DNA of 64,000 bases, taken from contig NC_069376.1 in NCBI RefSeq assembly GCF_021730395.1, forward strand, positions 18,509,001 to 18,573,000, given 5' to 3'. Both the position numbers and the translations under genes were made by a program. This DNA comes from Mercenaria mercenaria. Its lineage: Eukaryota > Mollusca > Bivalvia > Venerida > Veneridae. The notes beneath the pieces are model-generated. The model did no database searches and was not told where the DNA came from. It saw only the letters and a list, made by a program, of their open reading frames with translations. Within the stretch, counting starts at the first letter, position 1. Each line of letters starts with the position of its first letter. Of this stretch, positions 1-13,100 are shown one piece after another.

Positions 1-1476
1 CTACACATTGTTTACACAAAAGCTGGAAACACTCATTTCAGGTTTGACATATTATGTGTATATTTGCCTTGTGAAGAATTTCAATATTTTCAAATGGTTT
101 AAACTTGGAAATCAGATTTACCACACTTCGTTTTATTGAACTTTATGTTTGAATTTTCCGTACGTATCGAAAGTAGTGTCGTCTTGAACGTTATCTGCAT
201 ACTTTGCTCTTGTGTATGACCAAAGGATAAAAGTAAACGGCATGAACAATACAAGAAAGTAAAAACCTTCAATTTCATTCTTGTGAAATGACTGAGTCCC
301 CTAGTTTGATTAAATGAAGATATAGTCCGTTGATTTATGATACTTGAACAACCAGCATTGCAGGATCTGATTGGGAATTCATATATGAGCCGTGCCATGA
401 GAAAACCAACATAGTGGCTTTGCGACCAGCATGGATCCAGACCAGCCTGCGCATCCGCGCAGTCTGGTCAGGATCCATGCTGTTCGCTTTCAAAGCCTTT
501 TGCAATCAGAGAAACTGTTAGCGAACAGCATGAATCCTGACCAGACTGCGCGGATGCGCAGGCTGGTCTGGATTCATGTTGGTCGCAAAGCCACTATGTT
601 GGTTTTCCCATGGCGTGGCTCATATAATGGAAAACAGGCGCCAAGAAAAGCGTGCTCCCAAATTTGATCAACTATTTTATATAAAAGATATGTTTCAAGA
701 TTGAAATGATTAAAGCGAACAGTGTAACACTTATTGTTTCGATATGGTAAAACATGGCATATGTTTTATATTATCTCTTAACGGTTAGCCACAAATTTTG
801 AGGAAAAAAAATCAAACAACACCAAACCATAGGAAGAAAGAGTTGTTTTACATGAAAATTGAACAGCGTATATATAATGTGGTTTTATTTTATTTCTTTG
901 TAAATGATATTCATCTTAAAGGGGGTAAGATTTGAGACTATTTTAAGTATCCAGTCGCACAGGACAGTACGGTAGAACATGTATTGGTCAAGTAGATTCA
1001 GTTTGTTAGTAATTATCAAATATTTATCTGTTTTGATGATATAGTCATAAACCTTAAAGATACAATACGGAAATACAGTAGCGTTTATATACATTTTATA
1101 GTATTACAATGCAGCTATCTCCTATATATTCCTTATTTTTCATCCTATTTAAATGCATCACTATTTTGAGCGGTGCAGTTTTTCAGTAAGACAAAACTGT
1201 GGTTCTTTTCTGACAAGGAGGAGAACCTTTAGTATATTGTTGCTCCGCTAGCAGTTTTACGTTTAAATACACATCAAATTGTAATACAAAGTCAGATGAG
1301 TTTTAATTGTAATTGTACCTTTTTTCGTCTTCACAAAGCTTTTTCATATCCCAGGTATTTCAAATAATATTTCAACTAGCTCTACTATACGTTCTGTAGA
1401 TCTAGGAATATTATGCTATGTAGATCTCTATAGAACTAAACCTCCTTTTGTAACTTTTTTGGTATTTCTTTTGCAG
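1..1476. other. 5' flank of nuclear-receptor copy 1, no gene seen
   Basis: AT-rich sequence upstream of the first coding exon. A splice acceptor (pyrimidine tract then TTGCAG) ends at 1,476, so at least one untranslated 5' exon must lie upstream, but its position is not evident. A stretch of about 530 bp (about 170-705) is missing from copy 2 and contains a palindromic MITE. No core promoter could be assigned. Confidence 0.6.
386..622. mobile_element. 237-bp palindromic MITE (TGAGCCG family), copy A
   Basis: The element starts TGAGCCG and ends TGGCTCA, is an almost complete inverted repeat, and is flanked by TATA on both sides (382-385 and 623-626). Each arm contains a second smaller palindrome around the GGATCC and CTGCGCA motifs, so one strand could fold into a double hairpin. 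Two more members lie at 4,081-4,317 and 59,004-59,324. It has no coding capacity. It lies in a block of copy 1 that copy 2 lacks. Confidence 0.9.
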
Positions 1477-2389
1477 AAATGAACCCGGACACACGAGTAT
1501 AACAAAATTCTTGAATAATAATGAATGAGGAATTGTCAAATATATTAGAACAAGTGTTACAGTATGCATCACCCCTTCCGGTGACGTCATCAACGGAAAA
1601 CATAGCGACCGACTCGCAGGAAGATACAGGCAAATCCAATTTGCTGCTTCATCATACAGGTAGTTCATATTTGGAACATTTGTGTGATATTTCTATGGAC
1701 GCAGATGAGGAAGGTAATGCCTTGCTGTCGAATAACTCATTGAATACACATCAAAATACGCACGGATCTCAGCCTTCACATTTCCCGCTCATTAAATCTC
1801 CGGAAGAGAACTTTCCCGATGAGTGTCATAGCAACCAGGGTAATGCGTTTTATCAACTAGGGTTTGCAAATCATTGTATAGAATCTTTTGATCAAAGAAA
1901 TACAGCATTTGACAATCGCGAAAAAAGGGTTTGCTAAATATTGAAATACACGTCACTGAAGATTGGGTAGTTTCAGATTTGCACAACTGGAACCGCAACG
2001 TCATTAACGGAAATACATCCAGATTCTACTTCTGATGTGATAAATGATATCCATGACATTGCTGATGCATGCTTACGATTCGAAAACGAGTCTAAGCCTT
2101 CAGCGGACAGCACAGTGAGTACCGGAAAGGATGACGTCAAACCGAAAGTAAAAAAAAGAAGGGGGAGAGAAAAAAATCCAGACCCACCCCCACCCCCGAT
2201 ACTTCCTCCTTGTGACATATGTAACAAAACATCACCCGGATACCACTACGGAGCAAATACTTGTGAAGCCTGCAAGGATTTAGATTGTTTATTTGATTGC
2301 TTTACAATGCATGACAACGTAACACATACAAAACGCGAACAATTTAACAGACACCGACACCGACACCGACAGAGCATAGTTAGCAGTAG

Positions 2390-2575
2390 GGGAAACTTCT
2401 TGTCCGGGAAGTCAACCGCTGGGTTTTCCATAATTCCTGAACGGGAAACTTGATACTAAATATTTTGCTTCCCGAACGGGAAACAAGTTACTATAATTAT
2501 GTAATAAAAAGTTTCCCGTTCGGGAAGTAGGGAAAAGCCTTCATTTGATTTCCCGAACGGGAAGTTTCCCTTTAG
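2390..2575. mobile_element. Fold-back repeat of TTCCCGAACGGGAA motifs in intron 1 (copy 1)
   Basis: A ~185-bp block contains several perfect or near-perfect palindromic TTCCCG(A/T)(A/T)CGGGAA motifs. Its ends are inverted: GGGGAAACTTC at the left, and GAAGTTTCCC at the right. The same block lies at the same intronic position in copy 2 (17,415-17,600), so it was present before the duplication. It looks like a small non-autonomous fold-back element. Confidence 0.7.
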
Positions 2576-4080
2576 TACAAAGAAAATCTGTTCTGCCCAA
2601 TTAAGGTTAAAGGTCAGTAATTCGAACCCTTCTTTGTTTAATATAAAAAAAACCCCCAACAACTTCAGGTCGTATTTACGTATCTTTAAAGAACATCGCT
2701 TTTTCCTACACCAATTTTTCATGAAAGTACTATCATAGATTAACGAAAAAATGGAAAGAAAATAGGGGGTTGAATGGTTCTTAGTAAAATGCTAGTCAGC
2801 CCTAAAAATGGCACATATTTACTGTTGTCTGTACAATAAACCCCTACTTTCGTTTTCCACCTGAAAATCTCGCCATTGTTGGAATATAAGCATGAAAACC
2901 GTCTCATTTCATGCAGAATGTATTCTGGCAGTGAACAAGTGTGATTAAAGCAGTCGCTGTACACAGAATTTGCGCCAAAAATGGGAAAATTAGGATCTGT
3001 TTACTTTGGACTTCTTACGACTACACAGTGAAATGTATTTTCCCATCGAATTACTGACCTTATTCCCTTTTGTAAATATTTTGTAGGGATTTTTCGACGG
3101 ACGTTGAAGAAAAAGGAAGTGGATTACAATGTAATGCCACCGGATGAGAAAGAGGCATGGAACGAGGCCCTTTTCAAAATGGCTTGCCCGGCGTGTAGAT
3201 ATGAAAAAAGTTTGGAAGTCGGCATGTCAAAAAATGGGACGTAGTTAGGTGTTTTATTTTCTTAGAAATATTTGTAGTTGAAATAAATTAGGAGTTACTA
3301 TACTTAGGCATTACGTATGTGGGGATTGTTATAAACTCCGCTGTGTTCTGACTTTGGTCTCGTTTTTCAGTTTAGACAGAGGCCTAATGATATTACAATA
3401 AGTATTTAAACAAGATTTAAACAATTTTCGAAATTAGTTAATTGACTAATTCTATAACTTTCATGGTATAATAATGTTTTGTCTGCGACCCAGGAGAAAA
3501 ACACGTTTGGGAAAAGCGCGTATTGTCCACCTGTCGGTCTGTCCTATTGACGTGTACCAAAAAGTGTTACCAGCCAAAATTTGACACCCTAAAGTTAAAT
3601 TTCATTTTTGACAGAGTCAAGGACTTGCGAATGCAGCCTCAAAAATGTAAAAAAAAATGTTTTTTGTTGTTGCTAAGTTCAGCTTGTGAGCAGGGTTCCA
3701 CTTCATAATTCTGTTTTAGCCAAACATAAAGTGATTTACTAGATATATGTATATGTATTTTTTCAGCAATTAAGATAGGGCGATACACATTGAACCATAA
3801 GACAAGAAACATCAAGAAGATTAAGTCTATTGAAACGATTGACAATCTGATAACAGCTTTAACAGAAACTGTCTCCGATTCAAGTCCAGTGTCAGCTTCC
3901 GGTTTAGGTAATTTTCATTCATTACTTTCCGAATACGTTCATCGCAACATGTATAAACTTTAATACACTGGGACTGGATTTTGTTTTGTATTTAATGGTA
4001 CCTTTGACAGGAAAGGTGTAACGTATAAATACTATTGCATAGTTATTTCTAGACCGCATATTAACATAATTGTTTCTATA

Positions 4081-4317
4081 TGAGCCGTACCATGGGAAAA
4101 CCAACATAGTGTGTTTGCGACCAGCATGAATCCAGACCAGCCTGCGCACCCGTGCAGTCTGGCCAGGATCCATGCTGTTCGCTTTCAAAGCCTACTGTAA
4201 TTAGAGAAACTGTTAGCGAACAGCATGGATCCTGACCAGACTGCGCGGATGCGCAGGCTGGTCTGGATCCATGCTGGTCGCAAAGCCACTATTTTGGTTT
4301 TCCCATGGCACGGCTCA
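4081..4317. mobile_element. 237-bp palindromic MITE (TGAGCCG family), copy B, with empty site in copy 2
   Basis: The element runs from TGAGCCG to CGGCTCA and is flanked by TATA on both sides (4,077-4,080 and 4,318-4,321). Copy 2 reads straight through the same site near 19,250 without it. It therefore inserted after the duplication, into the intron just upstream of the candidate 9-nt exon (4,342-4,350). Confidence 0.95.
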
Positions 4318-5386
4318 TATAATCATTTTTATCTCCTACAGCTAATAAAAGTTGAGTGCGAACGGCAGTTGCATCGAGTTTTGAAAGTTACAAATTGTTC
4401 AATTTCTTTAAAAACAGTTGAATAAAAATTGTTTTGATTATTAGATGAGGAAGTTTCTAGATCCTCATCAGCATCATCTGTAGATATATCGGAACTTTCT
4501 ATTGGCTCATCGTCCACTTCACGTGCCAGCTTTCAGTCAATCAACGCACTCATCACCTCTCCGAAAGAAACGAGAAACCTTGGAATTAGCTTAAAGGTAA
4601 GTTTTGGCTTCAGAACACATTTGTTTTAGACATCGCAAGACTGTATTTCGTAATTCTGAGTTAAATGTATCACATATAGGTAGAATAAGTAAAAAAAGCC
4701 GAAAACCATAGCTTGCACTCGTTCCTGATTTTGCAATATGTGTATACTGCATCTACACTAGAAAAACAGAGAAATTTACCATAATGGCAAAATACACATA
4801 TTCTCCCTCATTACTTGATAAGTATAATAATTAAATATTCAGTTTAAGTACGTATGCGGGAGTTTTTGGTAAAAAATTTCCCAATAGTACAATTTGTTCA
4901 ACTTTTGTATACGAATTAACAGTTTCGTGTTAGAAACAGAATTATGCAAAAACAATGAATAGGTCACCGTGTTTGTTTAGGAGTTATCTGCCCTTAAAAC
5001 TGGATTTTTCCTCAAATTTGCATATCGAGATTGCATATATTGAGTCAAGGACAGATAGCTTCTATTCTATTTTTGGGACATTTTTGCCTCATCTCTCTTA
5101 CAAAGAAACTGAAGCAAGTGTCTTCAATTTCTTGTATGGACTATAATGATTGTGTTTTCTCTCCAGGAGATAGATTGTATAGTGAAGACCTTGACAGAAG
5201 CCCACACCACTTTGATAGTTGATGATAGAGTGCATATACCTACTGAAACCATCAAGAAGAAACAAGATGAATATTTGGTAGAGTGACATTATTTCATTTT
5301 GATACAGTCCCTTTGAGCCATTTAATGTCAAAATTCGTACATTACCTTTTGAGCAAATAAATTTTAACCTTACCTTTAACCATTTC

Positions 5387-5512
5387 TACGTTTGTTTTTG
5401 GTTTAACGCCATTTTACAACATTATTTCAGTTATGTAAATGCTAACCACGTACTGTTCCAGGATTTTTCATCAGTACTAACCTGTTTTCCGCCAATAACT
5501 GCCAACTTCTAT
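5387..5512 (-). repeat. SINE tail/core fragment
   Basis: This fragment reads GGTTTAACGCCATTTTACAA followed by a core that includes CAGTACTAACCTG. It matches the 3' part of the SINE at 20,115-20,400 in copy 2 and the fragment at 41,108-41,228. The tRNA-like head seen in copy 2 is absent here. Confidence 0.6.
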
Positions 5513-8026
5513 TTAGAAAAAAATATGATAAAACTGCAATCGGATGTCGGGATGAAGGGAAAAGTAGGAGTGATATATCTCTCTCGTCACATTTGCTGAC
5601 GGTAAAATCACATCAAAATCCCACTGCTGTGACCTGGTAGTACTATTCGTACTAAAATGTGCTTTCATTTCTGAATAACCAAACACAACTTTCTCTTCCA
5701 TGGTTCCTAACAAATGTCAAAAAATACATCCAGAATGAAATTTAAAAAAAATACAGCTTTAATTTAGACCTCTGTGTCCATGTCAAGCGAAAAATTAGTG
5801 TTCAATAACCTGTCCGGTATTTAAGTGGGACCAGATGGTTCCCACGCTGGTTCCTTTAGTATAGTCAGTAAAAAAAAGTTAAATCTGTAAAAAAAGATCC
5901 TTTGGAAGCACAGAATGCAACCAAGCAAAATAGTCTTGAAGAGTCTGTTCATAAATTGTAATGAAAAAGTGCAACACCCATCACGGCCCCTAGCACCGGC
6001 TTAAGCGGAACTCTATTACAGCGATATTGAATATACTCCATGGTCCCAAAGGACCAGAAAATATAACAACACTGATAGAGCTAAGCAGATTGGCCTAACT
6101 ATTCCTGTGCCAATCTTGTTATAATATCTCCGCGATTTTATACCAGTGCATTTTCAAGCAATATACCTGACGCTGTGTCTTTAGTCGTTTCAGAGTATAT
6201 AAATAGGTTGTAAATTGGTTTATGGTATACCAACCCCGCACTTGACCTAAATTCAAACGCTAATACTGTGATGACAGTGATACATCGGTGTACAAAATAG
6301 AACATAAAAGTTTGGTTTTGAGGTCGAAGACCTCCTAATGACAGTCGTTGACTTCCGTTCCGATAAGATATGGGCATTCTCCGGTTGTTACGGAAACTCG
6401 CATTTATTATATAAGCTACATTTACAGCCGAAAAATGGCGAAATAACTGACTAGATTACGAAATTAGACTAAATTTGCTTATTGTCAATACAATTCAATT
6501 ACCGTAATGTTATGCATCAAAACACAAGTGTACTAAGAAGTTTTCCTTTTTGTTTTAGGAGAAATATAGACTGAAAATGGAACTTTTCGGGAGTATGAGA
6601 AATATCACGCGCGATGAATTCAAGGAGTTTTACAATGCAACAGGAATCGATATAGACGGCCGTCTTGAGAGAGTCGATACCGCATTCAAATACTTTGAGG
6701 ACAAGATAGCTATGGTTGTCGCATTTGCTAAGGCAATTCCAGGGTTCAAGGAGTTAAGTCTAGATGACCAAGCGAACTTGATAAAAGGTAAAATGTTAAA
6801 GTGGATGTTGTTGTTTTGTATCCTTAAGGTTTTAGTCCATCATTATTAATTTTTAAAATAATAACACACAACGAAGGGGCAACACATTCTGCTGAAAAAC
6901 TAGAAGTACAAATGTATGTACAACAGTAGGTCAAATGTGGTAACACTCTTTCCCGGTACCTTTGTGGTTCTAAATAGTGTGTTTACGTGGGGCTAATACA
7001 TGTATTGTCGTGTTTGAATAAAAACACAGTCAAACTTTAAGCAGTACTAGTCATATTAGTATTAGACTAGGAAATATTTGTACATTCAAGTCTGCTTCAG
7101 ATTTATAAAACACATTTTTAATAAAGTCAACTAAAATTATCAATGTATCGATGCACTTAAAGGCAAACTTTTAAGAAGTTGTTATTTCCTGATTTATTCA
7201 GCCTTTCCTTTGTTGTTGTTGTTTTTTGTTTTTTTTTTACGACAACACCTTTGGTAAAACTGCTATGGTAGGAGTGTCTCTTTTGCAATGGACACAGTGT
7301 TGTAGTTTTTAGATTTCACTATTTTTGTATCATGTCTCAGAACTTTATTTACAAAATTGAGTAAAACTCATGTAGGCAGTCCGGTTACTCGATCGATAGG
7401 GAATTCTTCAGCACGATATTCCAATACCACGGTCTAGCTGCACATATTTCGTTGCAAGTCTGTGACGTTTCCCTAATTTTGCCATTGTATTTTAGCTTCC
7501 CGTGTAGAAACTGGTTTAGTTTGTTCGTACAAGAACACTTTGAGAAATCTTGACATGGAGAAAAGGGTGTTGACACTGCCATGGGGAGCGCCCTTGCATT
7601 TAGACGAGCTTGGAAAAATCGTCCCGATGGAACACCATATTGCACAATACCAGTTTGCAAAACAGTTGGCAGATCTTAACTTGTCCGTCCAAGAAGAAAG
7701 CATTCTCAGAGCCATTCTTACTCTCTTTTCTGGTAAGTTACATTTAAGGTAGGGATGCTTCACATTACAGATCTAGTGCAGTCGTTCTGCGCATGTCACA
7801 AAAATCGTAATCAGCGGTGCGCACGGCAAAAATACGCAAATTTGCATGTCCGCACGCATTTAGTGTATAACATGCAAAAAATACTGACTAAAGGTTAGGG
7901 TAAGGATTACCATGGTTACAAAATATATACATTTAAGATATTTTTCGTTCAAATAAAATTGTTTGAATACTGGAGTCAGTTATATATCACAGGCGCACCA
8001 GAACTGTTTTTAGTCACAGTTTTAAG

Positions 8027-8190
8027 GTAGTGGGTCCGTAATGCGACTCGTCATTTTCCGTTCGATTACGTATACTCCGCATGCGGTTTCGGCATTCTTC
8101 GTTCATTATAAAAAGCCAAATGTTCCGTTATAGCCGAAGGATGCCAAATAGCATCCGAAAATTACGTAATTGCGCGGAAATTGCTAAGTG
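8027..8190. mobile_element. Fold-back repeat in intron 7 (copy 1)
   Basis: An inverted repeat whose arms contain TTACGTAT and a sequence close to CGGCATTCTTCG. The equivalent lies at 25,826-26,000 in copy 2, so it predates the duplication. Related CGGCATTCTCCGG-type fold-back sequence is also seen near 6,315-6,440, 20,924-21,117 and 22,060-22,190. Noncoding. Confidence 0.6.
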
Positions 8191-9672
8191 GGACGGTTCT
8201 ACTACACGAAATAAAACTAATGTCAATCAGAAGCATCCGTTTAGAACTTTCCGTAGAATAGTTGTCCGTCTGTGCAGTGTGAGTTGTTCATGCACCTATT
8301 CCTTTGGTGTTAAGGAATGTTTTTGGCTTCAGCTATATGTATGTATATGTTGTCTGGCAGTTGATTTGATGCGCGGACTTTTGCTCTTTTTTTGATGACA
8401 AGAATGCTTGTAATCTTTCAGTTATAAAAGAGACATTGCAGATCGTTAACATCCCGCCCCTCGAAATAAAAGATTTTTTTTAATTCGAAGATACTGCATA
8501 TAGCACAAGAAGTTTAAGGAGTAAAAATTAAAGGTTAAAATGACCTTTCTAGATCGAACAGTATATATTTCATTCAATTTATATGTGTTGCTGTCGAAAC
8601 TAAAAATCGAGCAAAGATTGCTAGTATTCTTTTGAAAATAAGATCAGCGAAGAAAACTTGATATTTTTGCTATTTTCTATTGTTGATAGCCCTAATTATG
8701 CCCAAAAGAGGAAAAGTAGTTAAAAAAAATACAAATACAAAGGAGATTCCCAGATATATGAGGAAACATAAAAAACAAGAATATAAAGAATGCTGCCGAT
8801 ACTGCAGGTTTTGGTTTAAATGGCGCTATGAGAAAGGGTTGATAGCAACGCCTCATTGTATTTTCTTGAAATAAATGCCGAACGAAGTACATATATTAAA
8901 AGTGAAATTAGCATTACGAAATACGCAACTGGCATTTTCGTTGTTAAGACTTAGTGTTTCTCTTGTTTCTCTTTGACAATAAGCATTTTGTACACTTTGA
9001 CAATTGACATTTGGCATATTGAGTACATATTCAGTCATATATTGCAGATCGTTGCAAATTGGAAGAACCTGAAAAGGTGGACGCACTTCAGGAGAAAATG
9101 GTCATGTGCCTACAACATTTGATAAACATCCGGCCTGGCGGCTCTGGGACACTGCTGTATAAGATATTCAATATTATCACAAACATACGTGAACTCACGG
9201 ACAAGAAAATGGAATTTGCCAAAAACTTACCTGTTGAGTGGCCAATGTTAAATCTTAATAGTTACCACCTGGTGAGGGAATTTCTTGGATGATTTTTTTT
9301 TATCTGTTCTGATGGTTTTGGCGGAAAAACGGAGGCCATTGGCGGAATCTGCCTCGATAACATACTTACATGGGTGCGTGTACGATTTAATACTATATTT
9401 CAATAAGCGCCTGAGGTGTTAAAATTCAGAACATCGCAAGTTATTCACAACCTTAAACGACCAAACTTGATAAAAGTAATCGGACAATTATATGCTTATT
9501 GATATATGTGCTTATTTACTGCACGTAATGTACGCGTACATGTACATGTATAAAATCGCATTCCCTTCGTTATCTAAACAATAGCTAACAGTAACTCGTG
9601 TTTTTTACACAATGCCATTGTTTAGCTTACATAATGTTACAGCTGTTTTGTGTTTTGAAATGATTTCTTTGA

Positions 9673-9678
9673 AATAAA
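9673..9678 (+). terminator. Candidate poly(A) signal AATAAA, copy 1
   Basis: This AATAAA lies about 380 bp after the stop codon of the last exon and is conserved at the equivalent place in copy 2 (27,332-27,337). Cleavage site and use are not visible from sequence. Confidence 0.45.
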
Positions 9679-9884
9679 ATCATGAAATGATATTTTTGTG
9701 TTAAATTGCTTTACTTTTAGGCTTAAAATCCTTCTGTTTGAGACATATGTTTTACAACAAGCAAGTTTTTCTCTTGCGCTATGCTCGAAGTAACTGCCTT
9801 TCAGGTCAAATTAAAAAAACGCCGTGGTTCTTAGACTATATCTTACAAATAGTTGTATACTGTTTGTGAAAAACAGTTTTGGGG

Positions 9885-10150
9885 ACGAAAGGATTGCGTT
9901 TTTTCGTCCGTCTGTCATTCATCAAGGGATTTTGATATTACTTAGCACAAATATTCACCATCATGAGACGACATGTCATGCGCAAAACCTGCACCCATTT
10001 GCTCAAGGGTCAAGGTCACTCGTCATCCATAAAGGGATTTTAATATTACTTGGCAAAAAATGCTCACTATAATGAGACAATGTGTCATGACTGCCATACC
10101 CAGACCTCTAGCTCAACGGTCACGCTTGAAGGTCAAAAGTCAACATTGAT
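9885..10150. repeat. Short tandem-core array downstream of copy 1
   Basis: About two units contain AAGGGATTTTAATATTACTTGGCA, split here as AAGGGATTTTAATATT then ACTTGGCA, followed by GGTCAAGGTCA-type motifs. It is the short counterpart of the longer array at 27,555-28,410 after copy 2, so the unit number changed after duplication. Confidence 0.7.
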
Positions 10151-13100
10151 CTTTTCCTGTTTAGTATGTAAAATATTTCAATAAAAGCTTATGTGTTATA
10201 TAGAAGAAATTAAAAAAAAATGTTGGTACATTTGTTTTCAGAATAACTTCCCTTTAAATATGAATATTTCTTACATTTTTTTTCTAATATTTTCCGACCA
10301 ACTTCAAAATGAAATGTTATCAAAATTATTTATATCTGTATAGATATTGTAAGCTGTCGACAACTTGTACATATATATGCAAATTTTAATCTAAATGTTA
10401 CGCTGTAATCATGCCATGAATATCCTACCACTTTAGTCTAAAGTGAGAGCTTTTGATATAGACTATAATTGGGGAAGTCCTAAAATCTTTGAAAGACGGT
10501 CAATACAAGAGTTGTCCATTTTGCTTCAGATATTTTGAGAAAGTCATTTTTTAGATATCAAATATTTCTATTTTTGACATTAAGAAGAGGAAAACCATAA
10601 ATATATTTAGAAAATTGGTGCACCTAGCTATCATTTCACCCTGAAAAAAACCTGTAAAGATGAATTTGAATTTTTAGGTACCATCTCTACTTTAGATTTC
10701 ATACAGTTTGCCGGGTTTTAGTGATGAATATAGCCAGTCTATCCCTCTGATCCATGACATTCCGTGCAAAGCATGGTTGCAAATTCATTCCGTGCAAAGC
10801 ATGGTTGTAAATTATCTAAATACATGTACATGAACACTGCTGACTAGCGTACAAATTAAACCAACTATCAGTCAAATCGAGTCTGCAATATTTACTATTT
10901 GTTTTGTCCTCATTGCTTCTGACGGATCTATTTTTCAGATTGTGTTGGGGCCTAATATATTATGTTGTTATTAAGTGATTAAGTATATATCTATTTCAAG
11001 AATTAAAAAAAAAAGAAAAGAAAAAAACATTTGATAATTTTAGGATTTTATTTAATGATAACATCCTTTAAAGATGTTTTTACAAATAACTTTTTATTTA
11101 CACTATAATACATTCTTTGATTTTAATGCCCCCGAAGGTGGCCTTATTAAAATCGCGGTGTCCGTCCGTCCGACCGTAACTTTGTAAATTAACCTTAATG
11201 AGACGATGTTTCATGTGTAACACTCAGACCTTCTTCCTACAAGGTCAAGGTCACACTTAGAAGTCAAACAGTCTGTTTTGCGTCCGGATCGTAACTTTGC
11301 CATTCATCAAAAGGTTTTAAAAGTACTTAAAATAAATGTTTATCAAAATGAGAACCCTAGCTCCAAGGTCAAGGTCAGACTTCGTGTTCTACTATTCATT
11401 GGAACATGGGACCGAACTGAGGCAAGATTACGTAACCAAGGCCAATTGCTATTTAAGAATGCATGCATTCTTGCACATATATATTCAACCTTTAATTAGA
11501 ATTATTTGACCAAGTAGCGGGCTGGGCGCGGAACTATTGTATGTTGTTCTTTATTTATATACAGTAACTTACAATCGTTTCGCGCTCAGCCCACGATTAA
11601 TTGTTTAGCATGTCGCTTAACACTGAGCATTCATCGTTTGACAATTAATTTATATTTGACATTTAGCATTTTGCAAATAGTAGTCTGCACTAGATTTGGC
11701 ATTAAGTACCACAGAGTGTAGACAATGCTGACTCGGTCTCCGGATTTAAAGTCAGCGCTGGCTGCACGCGTTCGGGCTCCATAAGTTCATCTGCTTTTAA
11801 ACTTTTAACATTAGATTTACTAATTCTTTGTTTTTCCTGCGTAAAAACCATACTTGTACATGCTGTCGACTCTTGTGTATTTAAGGTTTTAGGTTTTTGC
11901 ACCTATTTTTATCACGTTACTATGGTTCTCTTGGGTGGATTGAGTAGCTTGGGAGACCTAGCACTCTGTCACTTTTACTAACCCCCACGCATTGCCATTA
12001 TTTCTGTCAGAATGTTTGCTATTACTATAAAAGAAGGAGAAGAAGAAGTGTGTGTGTTTCACGATTTCACGACAGTGTTCCACAAACCATGGACATGAAA
12101 CATTATTATTTTAAATAGAAAAAATATAGGAATGCATTATAAATTAAAGAAACTTTCTATAAATTTGTACACCCACATCGACAACCGTTCATCAACCTAT
12201 CTTCCTCTACAAATAATCACATTGCGCAACAATTAATTGAAAAATAAATAAAACATTTATACACCATCCCGGTATGAATAATCAGAAACAGTCATTGGAC
12301 TTGTCACGTGATATTAAGGTATTGGACCCCTAATAGTAATGATTAAAAAATGGCATTTGCTTGGTATATTCTTAAAGTTGACGATGTTTCACACTGTGTT
12401 GCAATTTTTAAATAACTTTTACCGTGCCTTTTTTGTAAATTTTGTATAATTTATGGTATTTCCTCACGCTCAAAAAGAGACAAAATTCAATGTGATGGCC
12501 ACTATCTAAAACGTTTGCAGAGAATTCATTACAGCATTAATTTTGATAAAAGAAACATCAAACTATTGTTAATTATAAAACATAAAATAAAAATGTAAAA
12601 ATCATTTTTTTCTAGGGTGCCTCAAGTAAACAGATTTAATGAGACAGAATTCTAACTGCAACATTGAAAAAATAAGGTCGAATCCTGTGGGTCTGTTTTG
12701 AATTTTGCTCACTTCATTCAAAAATAACCTTGGGGCAATAGTAAAATCTACCTGTATTTCTTCCACAATATGTAATCTAAAGAATGAAAGCAAAATAGAG
12801 AACTTTTACCGCACGTAACTCAGTATTTTTAAAGATGTCTTACTCTACCCCTCCTGAATCAGACGTAAATTCACATTGAACAGCAAAAAAATCGCTTATA
12901 AAATGAAAATTTTCCACTTTTATACAGTATATCCATAATTAGTCTTGAAAGAAGTAAAAACTTACTAGAAAAAAAGGAAAACATGGGGGAAAAATTTTGG
13001 TCCCAATGGGGTTTGAACCTACGCCCCCTTGAAAATTGCAGTCAATGTAGGTTTATAGTAGTAACTGAATACTCTTCAAAAAGGAGATACATAATTACGG

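Larger units (their letters stand above)
1521..9292 (+). pseudogene. Nuclear receptor copy 1: damaged A/B region and DNA-binding domain, intact ligand-binding exons
   Basis: Exon equivalents are 1,477-2,276 (ATG 1,521), 3,087-3,236, 3,767-3,907, 4,445-4,596, 5,167-5,277, 6,559-6,787, 7,496-7,732 and 9,048-9,292. Compared with copy 2, the first coding exon shifts frame near 1,925-1,937, and its donor after CEACK has lost GT (AAG then GATTT). Exon 2 is 150 bp instead of 154 because of several one- to three-base indels. One zinc-binding cysteine codon of the second finger is changed (TGT to AGT), and its donor reads GG instead of GT. Exons 3-8 have exactly the lengths and phases of copy 2, keep GT-AG sites and stay open, ending in the same AF-2-like helix. 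As written, the gene cannot make a full receptor. A product lacking the DNA-binding domain, or an assembly error limited to about 1.3 kb, are the alternatives to a simple pseudogene. Confidence 0.85.
1..10140 (+). repeat. Tandem segmental duplication, copy 1 (nuclear-receptor locus)
   Basis: The first bases of the window recur from 15,174, and the similarity runs on, with insertions and deletions, through every nuclear-receptor exon and the 3' flank to about 10,140 (matching about 27,750). Coding exons align base for base with copy 2, and most introns align too. Differences are mostly single bases plus discrete blocks, several of them recognisable transposons. The 5' edge lies at or before the window start, so the true unit could be longer. 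The sequence from 10,140 to 15,173 has no counterpart after copy 2. Confidence 0.95.

Noticed and set aside
431-667. Frames with MDPDQTARMRRLVWIHAGRK (also at 4,225, 3,922 and 59,000)
   Set aside because: All are translations of the palindromic TGAGCCG MITE, readable on both strands because of its symmetry.
8680-8874. Lys/Arg/Cys-rich 64-codon frame (PKRGKVVKK..., CCRYCRFW)
   Set aside because: It lies inside intron 7 of copy 1, is broken in copy 2, and matches no family I recognise.
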